Shown: positions 32,074 to 41,026 of the stretch, in pieces | Numbering within the stretch: the first letter of the stretch is position 1 | How the letters are laid out: each line of letters opens with the position of its first letter | Made by a program: the position numbers and the translations under genes | NCBI GenBank assembly: GCA_017557185.1 | Contig: JAFZAP010000051.1 | Location: 1 to 64,000, forward strand | DNA length: 64,000 nt | Direction: 5' to 3' | Source of the DNA: Prevotella sp. | Lineage (GTDB): Bacteria; Bacteroidota; Bacteroidia; Bacteroidales; Bacteroidaceae | The notes under the pieces: generated by a model | Database searches by the model: none | What the model saw: only the letters and a program-made list of their open reading frames with translations | What the model was told of the DNA's origin: nothing

Positions 32074-32473
32074 AGGTGGAGCTGGTGGGAGTCGAACCCA
32101 CGTCCGAACAAGGAAATCATACGCTTTCTACACGCTTATTCCAGACTTCATTTTCGAGCGACGGCAAGACCTGGACCACCAACCGGCGCCTTATCCTCTA
32201 AAGTTTCATCATTGCGTCGAGGCCCACAACGACTATTTCCGATTTTCCTGCGCCGCCGGTTCCTCAGATTCGGAACAACATCCTTGGGGCGACGTCTCGT
32301 TCCCTCACCTAGTGAAGGAATTAAGCTCGTAATCTACTGTGCTTCGATTAAGCAGCGAGAGCATACTGTGTGTTGCCAATTATTTTGTTGAAAGCTCAGA
32401 TTATGGTGGAAACCCTCGAGCCACCGCGTGCTTACGTACCATTTCATCTCGCCGTCAAATCCAGTCAACCCCA
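32074..32473 (-). ncRNA. ssrA: Transfer-messenger RNA
   Basis: tmRNA rescues stalled ribosomes and tags the nascent chain for proteolysis. The 5' end GGGGTTGACTGGATTTGAC and the 3' end with the T-arm GGGTTCGACTCCCACCAGC, then TCCACC, pair as the acceptor stem (32467-32473 with 32078-32084, including G-U pairs); length is about 400 nt. The tag frame (32348-32377) reads GNTQYALAA and then TAA, with the YALAA degradation signal typical of this phylum. The 3' CCA is only partly encoded (CCT), so the terminal A would be added by tRNA nucleotidyltransferase. Pseudoknot arms are not mapped base by base. The promoter is at 32511-32540 and RNase P would trim a ~30-nt 5' leader. Confidence 0.95.
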
Positions 32474-32510
32474 TGACAAAGAAAAGACCGCTCGGGTCGT
32501 TTGCGGGTGC

Positions 32511-32540
32511 AAAGATAGTAATAAGTTTTGAAACCCAAAA
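32511..32540 (-). promoter_or_regulatory. Promoter of ssrA
   Basis: TATCTTTG at 32511-32518 with a TTTG about 18 bases upstream (32537-32540). Confidence 0.7.
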
Positions 32541-32592
32541 ACAATTTCCCATTTTTTTTCATTTTTCTAAGGAACAAAGGAATCTTAGGAAA

Positions 32593-32640
32593 GACATACG
32601 TAACAGACGAACAATATTTTTTTACAACGGAAATATTCGG
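32593..32640. repeat. GACATACG-type repeat, second copy
   Basis: GACATACGTAACAGACGAAC, a T-run and ACAACGGAAAT, matching 30741-30790. Confidence 0.65.
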
Positions 32641-32722
32641 AAATAACTGAAATCTATTTGCCCGCAGTTGACACGGATTTTTAAAGAAACAAATTAGAAC
32701 AAATTTTTTTTAAGAGAATGAT

Positions 32723-32874
32723 GCGAATGAAATAGGATAATGGAGGGTGATTCCGCTGCGGAATCTAACGTTTGACAGAGCCGACATTGACAAACTCGTT
32801 TGTCATGACGGTCTCCATCAGACGTGTAACGATGGTGAGATACACCATCTCCTCCATTATCCAATTTCATTCGT
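32723..32874. mobile_element. MITE-like element with 24-bp terminal inverted repeats
   Basis: The ends (32723-32746 and 32851-32874) are inverted repeats matching at 22 of 24 positions. The 104-base interior has no frame but several perfect hairpins: GATTCCGC/GCGGAATC, TGACAAAC/GTTTGTCA and GATGGTG/CACCATC variants. No transposase is present in the window. A shortened relative sits at 13183-13234. A structured RNA or bidirectional terminator is an alternative reading. Confidence 0.55.
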
Positions 32875-33049
32875 TGAATTCGCTAAATTAGCAGAAAAAA
32901 AATTAATGATAATTTGTGGTTAATTTATGGAAAATAGTGTTGAAAAGAATCAGTGGAATTCGTGGAAAAAAAACTCTTTGTCTCTATGTCAGAAAAGCGT
33001 GGAGCCGTATTTTTTCGCCGCAGATGCTTTTTTTTCAATAAAAATTGTG

Positions 33050-33057
33050 TACCTTTG
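33050..33057 (+). promoter_or_regulatory. -7 box of the exopolysaccharide export gene
   Basis: TACCTTTG in the plus direction. The -33 element is weak (T-rich). It implies a leader of about 180 bases before ATG 33241. Confidence 0.65.
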
Positions 33058-33240
33058 CAACAATTTTGCGATTTTTGAGTTATTAAGAAAGAAGAATGAG
33101 CTACGCTCAGGAATTAAAAGATTTAGAAAGTTAAGAAAGTTAAGAGAGTAAAGAAAGTAAAGAAAGTAAAGAAGGTTCTTTCTCCGCTTCGCTACGAAAG
33201 CGCCCCTGCGGGTCGAGCGGAGAAGGAAAAGGTAGAGAAT

Positions 33241-35796
33241 ATGAGAAAAACTATCCTATACATCCTGATCGGGCTGCTGTTGCCGCTGTCGGCTGCGGCC
33301 CAGTCGTCGATGACCGACGACCAGGTGATGCGCTTCGTGTTGAAGGAGCACGAGGCGGGTACGACGCAAGAGCAGATTGTGACGAAGCTGATGCAACGTG
33401 GTGTTGACATTCAGCAGATTCGCCGTGTGAAGAAGATTGCCGAACGCCAGAAGAACGAGTCGGGTCTGGGCATGGTGCAGGACGAAACCATGAGCAAGGC
33501 CAATGACCGTACGCGTAAGACGCAGACCGAGAAGAAGGCTGCTGAGATGACGAATCTGCGTATGCAGGGTGAGCGCAACCAGAAGCACACCTACGACGAG
33601 GACGATGACGACTTCCTGCAGATGCAGCTGGAGCTGGGTGGTCTGATGCCTGTTGACTCGATTGCGCTACTGGAGAAGATTCTGGCCGAGCGCGAGAAGG
33701 AGAAGCAGAAGGTGTTCGGTCGCGACATCTTCGACAACGAGGACCTGACGTTTGAGCCGAGCGTGAACATCCCCACCCCGCAGAACTACGTGCTCGGTCC
33801 CGGCGATGCCGTCTATATCGACATCTACGGTGCTTCGGCCAAGCAGATAGAGACCTCGGTGAGCCCCGACGGCTACATCAACATCGAGGGCTTCGGTCCT
33901 GTGCAGGTGAGCGGACTAACGGTATCGCAGGCCAATGCGCGTGTGCGCTCGACGCTCGGAGCGCGCTACCAGAGCAGCCAGATCAAGCTTACGCTGGGCG
34001 AGACGCGCTCGATCACCGTGAACGTGATGGGCGAGGTGAAGGCTCCCGGCACCTATACGATTTCAGCCTTCTCGACCGTGTTCCACGCCCTCTACATGGC
34101 AAAGGGCATCAGCGACATCGGTACGCTGCGTAACATCAAGGTGTACCGCCGCAACAAGCTGATTTCGACCGTCGACATCTACGACTATATCCTCAACGGC
34201 AAGCAGACGGGCAACATCCGACTGGCCGACAACGACTTCATCGTGGTGGAGGCCTACGACTGTCTGGTGAACCTCACGGGAAAGGTGAAGCGCCCGATGT
34301 TCTACGAGATGCGGAAAGACGAGAGCGTGAGCACGCTGCTGAAATACTCCGGCGGATTCACGGGCGACGCCTATAAGAAGTCGGTGCGCGTGTTCCGCAA
34401 GACGGGCCGCCAGTTCTCGGTGTTCAACGTGGGTGAGTTCGATATGACCACATTCCATGTGGCCGACGGCGACTCGGTGACCGTCGACAGCATCCTCGAC
34501 CGCTTTGAGAACACTGTCGAGCTGAAGGGTGCCGTGTTCCGTGAGGGTATGTACCAACTGGGCGGCAACATCACCACCGTGCGCACGCTCATCGAAGCTG
34601 CCGAAGGAGTGACCGAGGAGGCCTTCCTGAACCGCGCGGTGATGCACCGCATGAAAGCCGACCGCACGCTGGAAGTGCTGAGCATCGACCTGAAAGGTGT
34701 GCTCGACGGAACTGTTGCCGACATCCCGCTACGCGAGAACGACGTGCTGTTCGTGCCCACGAAGCAAGAGGCACAGATAGAACGCACCATCACCATTCAC
34801 GGTGAGGTGATGTATCCGGGTATCTACCAGTATGCCGACAACGAGACGCTGGAGGACTTCATCCTGCAGGCAGGCGGTCTGAAGGAGAGTGCCTCGACAA
34901 TCAAGGTGGATGTGGCGCGCCGCATCGTCGATCCGCAGGCGCTGGTGGCCGACACAGTGATTGCACATACCTATAGTTTCGCGCTGAAGGATGGCTTCGT
35001 GGTGGACGGCGAGCCCGGCTTCACGCTCATGCCCTTCGACGAGGTGTATGTGCGCCAGAGCCCGGGATACAACAAGCAGCAGAACGTCACCATCGAGGGC
35101 GAGGTGATGTTTGCAGGTACCTACACCCTCTCGCGGAAGAACCAGCGACTGAGCGACCTCATCAAGATGGCAGGCGGCGTGAACGACCGCGCCTTCGCTC
35201 AGGGTGCCCGTCTGGAACGCAAATACACGCAGCAGGAGCGCCAGCGCGCCGAGGCTGTGCTGAAGAAGACGCGTGAGGACTTAGAGGCGAGTATGCAGGA
35301 ACAGGCAGCCCGTACGGGTAATGCGAGCCTGGCGAACCTGAGCAACACGGAACAGCTGAAGAAATACCAGGTGGGCGAGACCTACCCAGTGGGTATCGAG
35401 CTCGACAAGGCATTGGCCAATCCCGGCGGCACCGAGGACATCGTGCTGCGCGAGGGCGACCGCATCTACGTGCCGCAGTATGAGGCTACTGTGAAGATCA
35501 ACGGTGAGGTGCTCTACCCGAACACCGTCGGCTACGTGAAGGGAAAGACGGTGAGCTACTACATCGATCAGGCCGGTGGATTCTCGAGCAAGGCCAAGAA
35601 GCGCCAGACGTATATCATCTTCATGAACGGTACGGTGGCGAAGGTCGGTCACAACGCGAAGCCGATGCCGGGCTGCGAAATCGTGGTGCCGTCGAAGTCG
35701 ATCAACAAAACGTCGATTGCCGAGACGCTGAGCATCGCAACGGGCGTAGGCTCGCTGGCAGCCATCATCGCTACGCTGGCGAATTTATTGAAATAG
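33241..35796 (+). CDS. Outer-membrane polysaccharide export protein with SLBB repeats
   Basis: An 851-residue secreted protein with signal peptide MRKTILYILIGLLLPLSAAAQ, a charged helical region (~30-150) and a poly_export domain starting NYVLGPGDAVYIDIYGAS (~180). Several SLBB-type repeats follow (for example VNVMGEVKAPGTYTIS, VNLTGKVKRPMFYEM, VELKGAVFREGMYQL, ITIHGEVMYPGIYQY, VTIEGEVMFAGTYTL, VKINGEVLYPNTVGY), then a C-terminal hydrophobic segment (LSIATGVGSLAAIIATLANLL). It is a large Wza-like pore for exopolysaccharide or capsule. First gene of the locus; the chain-length gene follows after a 139-base repeat gap. The high number of SLBB repeats is typical of Bacteroidota versions. Confidence 0.92.
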   Translation: MRKTILYILIGLLLPLSAAAQSSMTDDQVMRFVLKEHEAGTTQEQIVTKLMQRGVDIQQIRRVKKIAERQKNESGLGMVQDETMSKANDRTRKTQTEKKAAEMTNLRMQGERNQKHTYDEDDDDFLQMQLELGGLMPVDSIALLEKILAEREKEKQKVFGRDIFDNEDLTFEPSVNIPTPQNYVLGPGDAVYIDIYGASAKQIETSVSPDGYINIEGFGPVQVSGLTVSQANARVRSTLGARYQSSQIKLTLGETRSITVNVMGEVKAPGTYTISAFSTVFHALYMAKGISDIGTLRNIKVYRRNKLISTVDIYDYILNGKQTGNIRLADNDFIVVEAYDCLVNLTGKVKRPMFYEMRKDESVSTLLKYSGGFTGDAYKKSVRVFRKTGRQFSVFNVGEFDMTTFHVADGDSVTVDSILDRFENTVELKGAVFREGMYQLGGNITTVRTLIEAAEGVTEEAFLNRAVMHRMKADRTLEVLSIDLKGVLDGTVADIPLRENDVLFVPTKQEAQIERTITIHGEVMYPGIYQYADNETLEDFILQAGGLKESASTIKVDVARRIVDPQALVADTVIAHTYSFALKDGFVVDGEPGFTLMPFDEVYVRQSPGYNKQQNVTIEGEVMFAGTYTLSRKNQRLSDLIKMAGGVNDRAFAQGARLERKYTQQERQRAEAVLKKTREDLEASMQEQAARTGNASLANLSNTEQLKKYQVGETYPVGIELDKALANPGGTEDIVLREGDRIYVPQYEATVKINGEVLYPNTVGYVKGKTVSYYIDQAGGFSSKAKKRQTYIIFMNGTVAKVGHNAKPMPGCEIVVPSKSINKTSIAETLSIATGVGSLAAIIATLANLLK

Positions 35797-35932
35797 GGGG
35801 CCTCCCCCGGCCCCTCCGAAGGAGGGGAGTAGGCGGTTCAATGCGACTGCGTCGCGTTCAAATAGTTCAATGCTGCTTTGCAGCGGTTCAAGAGTTCAAT
35901 GCGACATCGTCGCGTTCAAATAGTTCAAGAAA
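35797..35932. repeat. GC-rich palindrome and GTTCAA hairpins
   Basis: GGCCTCCCCCGGCCCCTCCG followed by AAGGAGGGGAG, then GCGACTGCGTCGC, GCTGCTTTGCAGC and GCGACATCGTCGC hairpins with GTTCAA linkers, lying between two genes of one locus. Confidence 0.75.
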
Positions 35933-35935
35933 TCA

Positions 35936-36994
35936 ATGGAAGAAAAGAAGAATAAGGACATTATCGACCTGAGAGAATTATGGAAGAAGGTCAAGGAGCG
36001 CAAGCGCCTATTCCTCATCACGCTGCCCGTCACATTCGTGCTGTCGTGCCTCTACATCATCTGCTTCCCGCGCTACTATGACACCGATGTGAAGCTAGCG
36101 CCGGAGATGGAGAATTCGATGTCGGGAGGAACGCTGGGATCGCTGGCCGCATCGTTCGGCTTCGATTTGTCGAACATGGAATCGAGCGATGCCATCTCGC
36201 CGATGCTCTACCCCGACCTGATGGAAGACAACGGCTTCGTGTCGAAGTTCTTTGATTTCAAGGTGGTGAGCGCCGACGGAACCATCAACACCAACTACCA
36301 CGAATACCTGCAGAAGCTGCAGAAGCACCCGTGGTGGGACAGCGTCATCGACTGGATCAAGACGCTGCTGCCGAAGAAGGAGGAGCAGCTGGTGACGGGT
36401 GCCGGCGGCGACGGACAGTACAACCCCTACATCCTCTCGCGTCGTGAGAACAGCCTCATCAAGAAGATTCAGGACAACGTGCAGTTCAGCATGGACAAGA
36501 AGACAGGCGTTATCACCATCAATGTGCGCGACCAGGATAAGCTCATTTGCAAGACCGTTGCCGACTCGGTGTGCTCGCTGCTGCAGCAGTTCATCACCGA
36601 CTACCGCACAAACAAAGCCCGCAACGACCTGAAATACTACACGAAACTCGCCTCTGACGCCAAGCATGACTACGAGCGTGCCCGCCAGCTCTACGGCAGC
36701 TACAGCGACCGTAACATGGACGTGGTGCTCGAGAGCTACCGCGCCAAGCAGGAAGACCTGGAGAACGACATGCAATTGAAGTTCAACACCTATACCGCCA
36801 TGCAGACTCAACTGCAGCAGGCAAAGGCGAAGGTGCAGGAGCGCACGCCCGCCTTCACACTGCTGAAAGGAGCCTCCGTGCCCATCAGGCCCACAGGTCC
36901 GAAGCGCATGATCTTCGTCATCGGTATGGTGTTCCTGGCATTCTTCGCCACCATCGCCTGGATTCTGAAAGATGAGTTGAAGAAGACAATATGA
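35936..36994 (+). CDS. Wzz-type polysaccharide chain-length determinant
   Basis: A 352-residue inner-membrane protein. The cytoplasmic N-terminus (DIIDLRELWKKVKERKRLF) leads to helix 1 (~28-48). A periplasmic domain rich in coiled coil (~190-310) and helix 2 (MIFVIGMVFLAFFATIAWIL, ~325-344) follow, with a proline-rich GASVPIRPTGPKR just before it, the PCP signature. There is no tyrosine-kinase domain. It sets polymer length together with the Wzy polymerase. Its stop overlaps the flippase start by 4 bases. Confidence 0.88.
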   Translation: MEEKKNKDIIDLRELWKKVKERKRLFLITLPVTFVLSCLYIICFPRYYDTDVKLAPEMENSMSGGTLGSLAASFGFDLSNMESSDAISPMLYPDLMEDNGFVSKFFDFKVVSADGTINTNYHEYLQKLQKHPWWDSVIDWIKTLLPKKEEQLVTGAGGDGQYNPYILSRRENSLIKKIQDNVQFSMDKKTGVITINVRDQDKLICKTVADSVCSLLQQFITDYRTNKARNDLKYYTKLASDAKHDYERARQLYGSYSDRNMDVVLESYRAKQEDLENDMQLKFNTYTAMQTQLQQAKAKVQERTPAFTLLKGASVPIRPTGPKRMIFVIGMVFLAFFATIAWILKDELKKTI

Positions 36995-38517
36995 ATCCAA
37001 CCAAGCGCATCATCGTCAACACCATCGCGCAGTATGTGAAGGCCATCATCAACATCGGCCTTTCACTCTACTCCACACGACTGGTCCTGGAAATCCTGAA
37101 CGAAGACAACTACGGCATCTACGCCTTGGTTGCCGGCGTTGTAGGAATTCTGGGCTATCTGACGAACGCGCTTGTAGTGACCACACAACGCTACCTGTCG
37201 TTCTATCACGGGGCTGGCGAGATACACAACGTGCGGAAGATGTTCGCCAACAGCCTGCTGCTGCACCTCGCCATTGGAGCACTTATCGGGCTGATACTGT
37301 TCTGCATCAAGTCGTTCGTCATGCACGAACTGAACATCGAAACCGCTCGTCTGCAGGCAGCCATGTTTGTGTTCGACATCACGGTGTTGATGCTGATCAT
37401 CACTATTCTGACTTCGCCTTTCAAGGCTTTGCTCGTAGCACGCGAAAACATCGTCTATATCTCCATCGTCGAGGTGTTCGACGGCGTTCTACGACTTTTG
37501 CTTGCCTTCAGCCTCTTCTTCATCGGGACCGACAAACTGATTGTCTATGCGATTGGAATGGGCATCATCCTGGCCATCAACTTCGTCGCTTATGTTGCCT
37601 ACGTGCTCCTGTGCTACGAAGAGAGCCATTTCAAGTTGAGGAAGGAAACATTCGATATGGAGAGTCAGAAGAAGTTGCTGGGCTTTGCCGGCTGGACCAC
37701 TTACGGAATGATTTCGACAGTCTGCCAGACGCAGGGCACCTCGATTGCCCTGAACCACTTCTTCGGCACAGCCATCAATGCCGCCTATGGGTTGGCTTCG
37801 CAAGTGAACGGTGCCATTCGTTTTGTCTCCACATCGGTGCTCAACGCCATGAACCCGCAGATCATGAAGGAGGAAGGCAACGGCGACCGACAGCGCATGC
37901 TTGCCCTTGCCGGGAAGGAGAGCAAGTTCTCAACGGCCTTGATGATGATTCTCGCTATACCGATGATGGCTGAGATGCCCGCCATACTGGAGTTTTGGCT
38001 GAAGAGCGTGCCACAATACACGTGTCTATTCTGCCGGGCTCTGTTGCTGGCATTCCTCATCGACCAGTTCACACTGGGCTTGCACGCCGCCAACCAGGCT
38101 ACGGGCGTCATCAGAACCTATTCGCTGCTGATGTTCACCCCCAAGATCCTATACGTCTTCGTGGCTTGGGCAATGCTGAGCTACGGGTGCAAAGTGAGCA
38201 CCGTCATGCTGCTCTACGTCTTCGTGGAGTTGGCGGTTGCCATCGGGCGCATCCCGTTCCTGCACTACACCGCCGACCTGAACGTCTCGCAATTCATGCA
38301 CAGCGTCATCTATCCGCTCATACCCCTTGGGCTGGTTGTAAGCGTTGCCTGTCTCTTGATGATCGGCATCCTCCCTGCAACTCCCCTGCGCTTTCTCATC
38401 AGCATACCCGTAGCAATAGCGATAGGAATCCTTGTATTCTGGCGGCGTACGCTGACAACAGAGGAGAGGAGTTATGTTAACAACATCATACGTTCACGGC
38501 TATGCAACAGACAATAG
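36991..38517 (+). CDS. Wzx-type polysaccharide flippase (MATE/MOP superfamily)
   Basis: A 508-residue membrane protein with about twelve to fourteen helices. It begins NPTKRIIVNTIAQYVKAIINIGLSLYSTRL (shown here only to locate the first helix) and has LEILNEDNYGIYALVAGVVG and TQRYLSFYHGAGE, typical of O-antigen/teichoic-acid flippases. It would carry undecaprenyl-linked repeat units across the inner membrane. It overlaps wzz upstream by 4 bases and the polymerase gene downstream by 16 bases, a translationally coupled set. Confidence 0.88.
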   Translation: MNPTKRIIVNTIAQYVKAIINIGLSLYSTRLVLEILNEDNYGIYALVAGVVGILGYLTNALVVTTQRYLSFYHGAGEIHNVRKMFANSLLLHLAIGALIGLILFCIKSFVMHELNIETARLQAAMFVFDITVLMLIITILTSPFKALLVARENIVYISIVEVFDGVLRLLLAFSLFFIGTDKLIVYAIGMGIILAINFVAYVAYVLLCYEESHFKLRKETFDMESQKKLLGFAGWTTYGMISTVCQTQGTSIALNHFFGTAINAAYGLASQVNGAIRFVSTSVLNAMNPQIMKEEGNGDRQRMLALAGKESKFSTALMMILAIPMMAEMPAILEFWLKSVPQYTCLFCRALLLAFLIDQFTLGLHAANQATGVIRTYSLLMFTPKILYVFVAWAMLSYGCKVSTVMLLYVFVELAVAIGRIPFLHYTADLNVSQFMHSVIYPLIPLGLVVSVACLLMIGILPATPLRFLISIPVAIAIGILVFWRRTLTTEERSYVNNIIRSRLCNRQ

Positions 38518-39752
38518 ACATCAGCAAGTTCTACCTGATCAGGAAGGAATCTATTGTCAAGTTCCTGTTCTATGCAGGGGTGTTGACCGCATATTTCTGT
38601 TCGCTGAACGCATGGTTCCTGTGGCCCATAGTACCTTATTACCCTGTTATCGCGGGCTTCTTCTTCCTGGCTGCGATGTATGTCGCGGGGACGATGTCGG
38701 AATCGGTTTTCAAACGTAGCGATTTCATCATTCCCCTGTTTGCCTTCGTGCTGCTGGGATTCTACCAACGACTGGTGAACGGCGACAACTTCAACGGATT
38801 CGTTACGACTTTCTTTCATGCTATCTGCTTCTATGCGCTCTTCCGATATGACGTCACGCTATTGAACAAGGTGGCGACGTTCCTTGCGAAGACGATGGCG
38901 ATGCTGCTGGTCGTGTCGATACCGATGTTCGTCCTTTACATCCTGGGATTCCCCCTCCCCTATCGGGACCTGCAATATCAGGATGCCTTCTACACGTTCT
39001 CCAACTACTTCTTCTTCCTCATCGATGACCGCCAACTGCTCGTGTTCATACCGCGCTTTCAGGCGGTGTTCCTCGAGCCTGCCCATCTGGCTACGGCCAT
39101 CGCCGTGTTGCTCCTGGCGCAAAGGGGGAAGTGGCGCAAGTGGTACAACATCGTTTTGCTGACAGGACTCCTGATATCGTTCTCGCTGGGCGGCTATGTC
39201 TATCTGGTTGTCGTTATGTTCCTGAACCAGTGGATCAACCGTAAGAAGTTTCTTGCGAAGGTCATCGTCACATCGGTTGTCATTGCTGCCGTTGTCACGG
39301 GTTCCTTCTTCTATAACCAGGGAGAGAACCTCATCCATCAGCTCATCGTGCTGCGACTGGAGATCGACGACGGCGAGATGGCCGGCAATCAGCGAACGAC
39401 CGTTGGCTTCGATGCCGACTTCGAGAACTTCCTGTCGTCGTCGGACATCCTGTTCGGGCGAGAGAAAGAGAACACCTTCGGCGATTCTGGCTACAAGGTG
39501 TTCATCTACGACTATGGATTTGTCGGCACATTCCTCCTGCTGTTGTTCTATGTCGCCGCCGTCTATAAGGCCCGCAACAAACGGGCGATGCTGGCGGCAC
39601 TCTTCATTGCCCTGCTCATCTTCGGCGTAGATGCTTTCCTGCTTTGGTATAACCGGTTCATACCGCTCTATTGCGCGGCCTATTCCGATGAATTGCCGCC
39701 AGTGGAATCCGAACCCCAACCCCTTATCGACTATGCTGAACCTGTTACTTGA
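38502..39752 (+). CDS. Wzy-like polysaccharide polymerase
   Basis: A 416-residue membrane protein with about ten helices and a large extracytoplasmic loop (~280-340, containing NQRTTVGFDADFENFLSSSD) that precedes the last helices, the layout of O-antigen/exopolysaccharide polymerases. Sequence similarity in this family is low, so the call rests on topology plus position between flippase and glycosyltransferases. A motif FIPRFQAVFLEPAHLATAIA resembles the conserved G/E-P region of Wzy-like proteins. The end of the gene overlaps the next start by 20 bases. Confidence 0.75.
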   Translation: MQQTIDISKFYLIRKESIVKFLFYAGVLTAYFCSLNAWFLWPIVPYYPVIAGFFFLAAMYVAGTMSESVFKRSDFIIPLFAFVLLGFYQRLVNGDNFNGFVTTFFHAICFYALFRYDVTLLNKVATFLAKTMAMLLVVSIPMFVLYILGFPLPYRDLQYQDAFYTFSNYFFFLIDDRQLLVFIPRFQAVFLEPAHLATAIAVLLLAQRGKWRKWYNIVLLTGLLISFSLGGYVYLVVVMFLNQWINRKKFLAKVIVTSVVIAAVVTGSFFYNQGENLIHQLIVLRLEIDDGEMAGNQRTTVGFDADFENFLSSSDILFGREKENTFGDSGYKVFIYDYGFVGTFLLLLFYVAAVYKARNKRAMLAALFIALLIFGVDAFLLWYNRFIPLYCAAYSDELPPVESEPQPLIDYAEPVT

Positions 39753-40896
39753 CTTCCTGCCGTTCCAGAAAGGCGGCGGTGTTGGTGGAGCAGCCAGCTT
39801 CACAAAGACAATCACCGACGAGGTGTTACGGCAATGCGGCGACACCACGAAGTTGTTTGCCATCTACGACTCAACCTTGCCTGTCGGACGCCAGTACGAC
39901 TATATGGAAATGGCCGAACGCAACCAGATCACGTTGCTCGACATTGCCTCGAAGCCGCTGGCAGAACTCATCAGACAACACGCAATCGACACTTTCTTCA
40001 TAGCTATCGGGCAACAGTATGCAGGCTACGACCTCACGGGAATCAGTTGCCGGACCATCATGTTTATTCACGACATCTTCGATGTGGAGAGCAGCGACAA
40101 CCGCATCGATCTCGCCATAACCGACCAACATGGAGAATCAAGATGGCAACGCTTCAAGCGCATCACAAATCTGCTGACTGGAAGATGGGAGAAGCGCAAA
40201 CAACGCGTATATGGCCGCATCATGCCACTTTTCACAGCACCGAACACATTAGCCTACACCGTTTCGGATTATACGGCGAATGCGCTGAAATACTACTTCC
40301 CCGACATTGCGAAGGATATCCACGTGTGCTACTCGCCACTGAAAGAGAACAGCAGGCTGGCAGAGGTCGAGAACCCGCAGCTGGCCACACTCATCAACAG
40401 CGGCAAACCGTATCTGCTCATGATAGCCGCCAACCGCGTCTACAAGAATGCCGCCATCCTGACAAAGGTGTTCCGACGCCTGCAGGCAGAGCATCCGGAA
40501 CTGCATCTGCTCACTCTGAAATACGGGAAGAGGATTTCCGACCGCCACATCGACATCAGCTATCTTTCGGACTCTGATCTCGAGCATGCCTACAAACATG
40601 CCCACGCCCTCGTGTTCGGTTCCTTCTTCGAAGGATTCGGCTATCCCCCCATCGAGGCAGCCCGCTACAGTACGCCAACGGTAGCCTCCAACGTCACGAG
40701 CATACCCGAGATACTGGGCGATGCAGGCATTTACTTCTCTCCCTTCTATCCAGCCGGTCTCTATCAAGCATTGAATCAAGTCCTGGCTGACCGGAACTGT
40801 CGTGCCGATGCCATCAGTAGGCGTTATCAAGAAATATGCGAACGTCAGCAGAGAGATCTGAACGAGCTGGTCAGCGTGATACTAAATAAAGAGTAA
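39733..40896 (+). CDS. Glycosyltransferase family 1 (GT4-like)
   Basis: A 387-residue cytoplasmic glycosyltransferase. ATG 39733 (MLNLLLDFLPFQKGGGVGGA) gives the conserved N-terminal G-rich loop; the longer upstream frame lies inside the polymerase gene and is rejected. The C-terminal half has the family motif HALVFGSFFEGFGYPPIEAA with the catalytic E-x7-E region, then TPTVASNVTSIPEILGDAGI. It transfers a sugar from a nucleotide donor to the growing lipid-linked repeat. Sugar specificity unknown. Downstream is the 8-bp tandem repeat that runs into the next start codon. Confidence 0.88.
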   Translation: MLNLLLDFLPFQKGGGVGGAASFTKTITDEVLRQCGDTTKLFAIYDSTLPVGRQYDYMEMAERNQITLLDIASKPLAELIRQHAIDTFFIAIGQQYAGYDLTGISCRTIMFIHDIFDVESSDNRIDLAITDQHGESRWQRFKRITNLLTGRWEKRKQRVYGRIMPLFTAPNTLAYTVSDYTANALKYYFPDIAKDIHVCYSPLKENSRLAEVENPQLATLINSGKPYLLMIAANRVYKNAAILTKVFRRLQAEHPELHLLTLKYGKRISDRHIDISYLSDSDLEHAYKHAHALVFGSFFEGFGYPPIEAARYSTPTVASNVTSIPEILGDAGIYFSPFYPAGLYQALNQVLADRNCRADAISRRYQEICERQQRDLNELVSVILNKE

Positions 40897-40943
40897 ATCG
40901 GATTCGGCTCTGCCGCTTTCGTAATAAAATGGAGAAAGAAATC

Positions 40944-41026
40944 CGTAAATCGTAAATCCGTAAATTCGTAAATCCGTAAATTCGTAAATCCGTAAATTCG
41001 TAAATCCGTAAATTCGTAAATCGTAA
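40944..41026 (+). repeat. 8-bp tandem repeat running into a start codon
   Basis: Ten copies of CGTAAAT plus a partial eleventh. From 40959 they are spaced exactly 8 bases apart (40959, 40967, ... 41015), alternating CGTAAATT and CGTAAATC. The last partial unit CGTAA overlaps the ATG at 41026. Copy-number change would alter the spacing between any promoter or ribosome site and the start codon. Confidence 0.9.

Larger units (their letters stand above)
32541..33240. other. Intergenic stretch before the exopolysaccharide locus
   Basis: Holds a GACATACG repeat (32593-32640), an AT-rich spacer, the MITE-like element (32723-32874), a promoter box (33050-33057), then a short tandem of TTAAGAAAG/GTAAAGAAA units (33118-33172) and a TCTCCGCTTCGCTACGAAAGC repeat (33180-33225) within the leader of the export gene. 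No gene supported. Confidence 0.55.

Noticed and set aside
32074-32100. A tRNA gene (T-arm GGGTTCGACTCCC seen first)
   Set aside because: The 5' acceptor half lies about 400 bases away with a tag frame between, so this is the 3' end of tmRNA.
38859-39863. Long minus-strand frame across the polymerase gene
   Set aside because: Reverse shadow of a membrane protein gene; no start signals and no recognisable domain.
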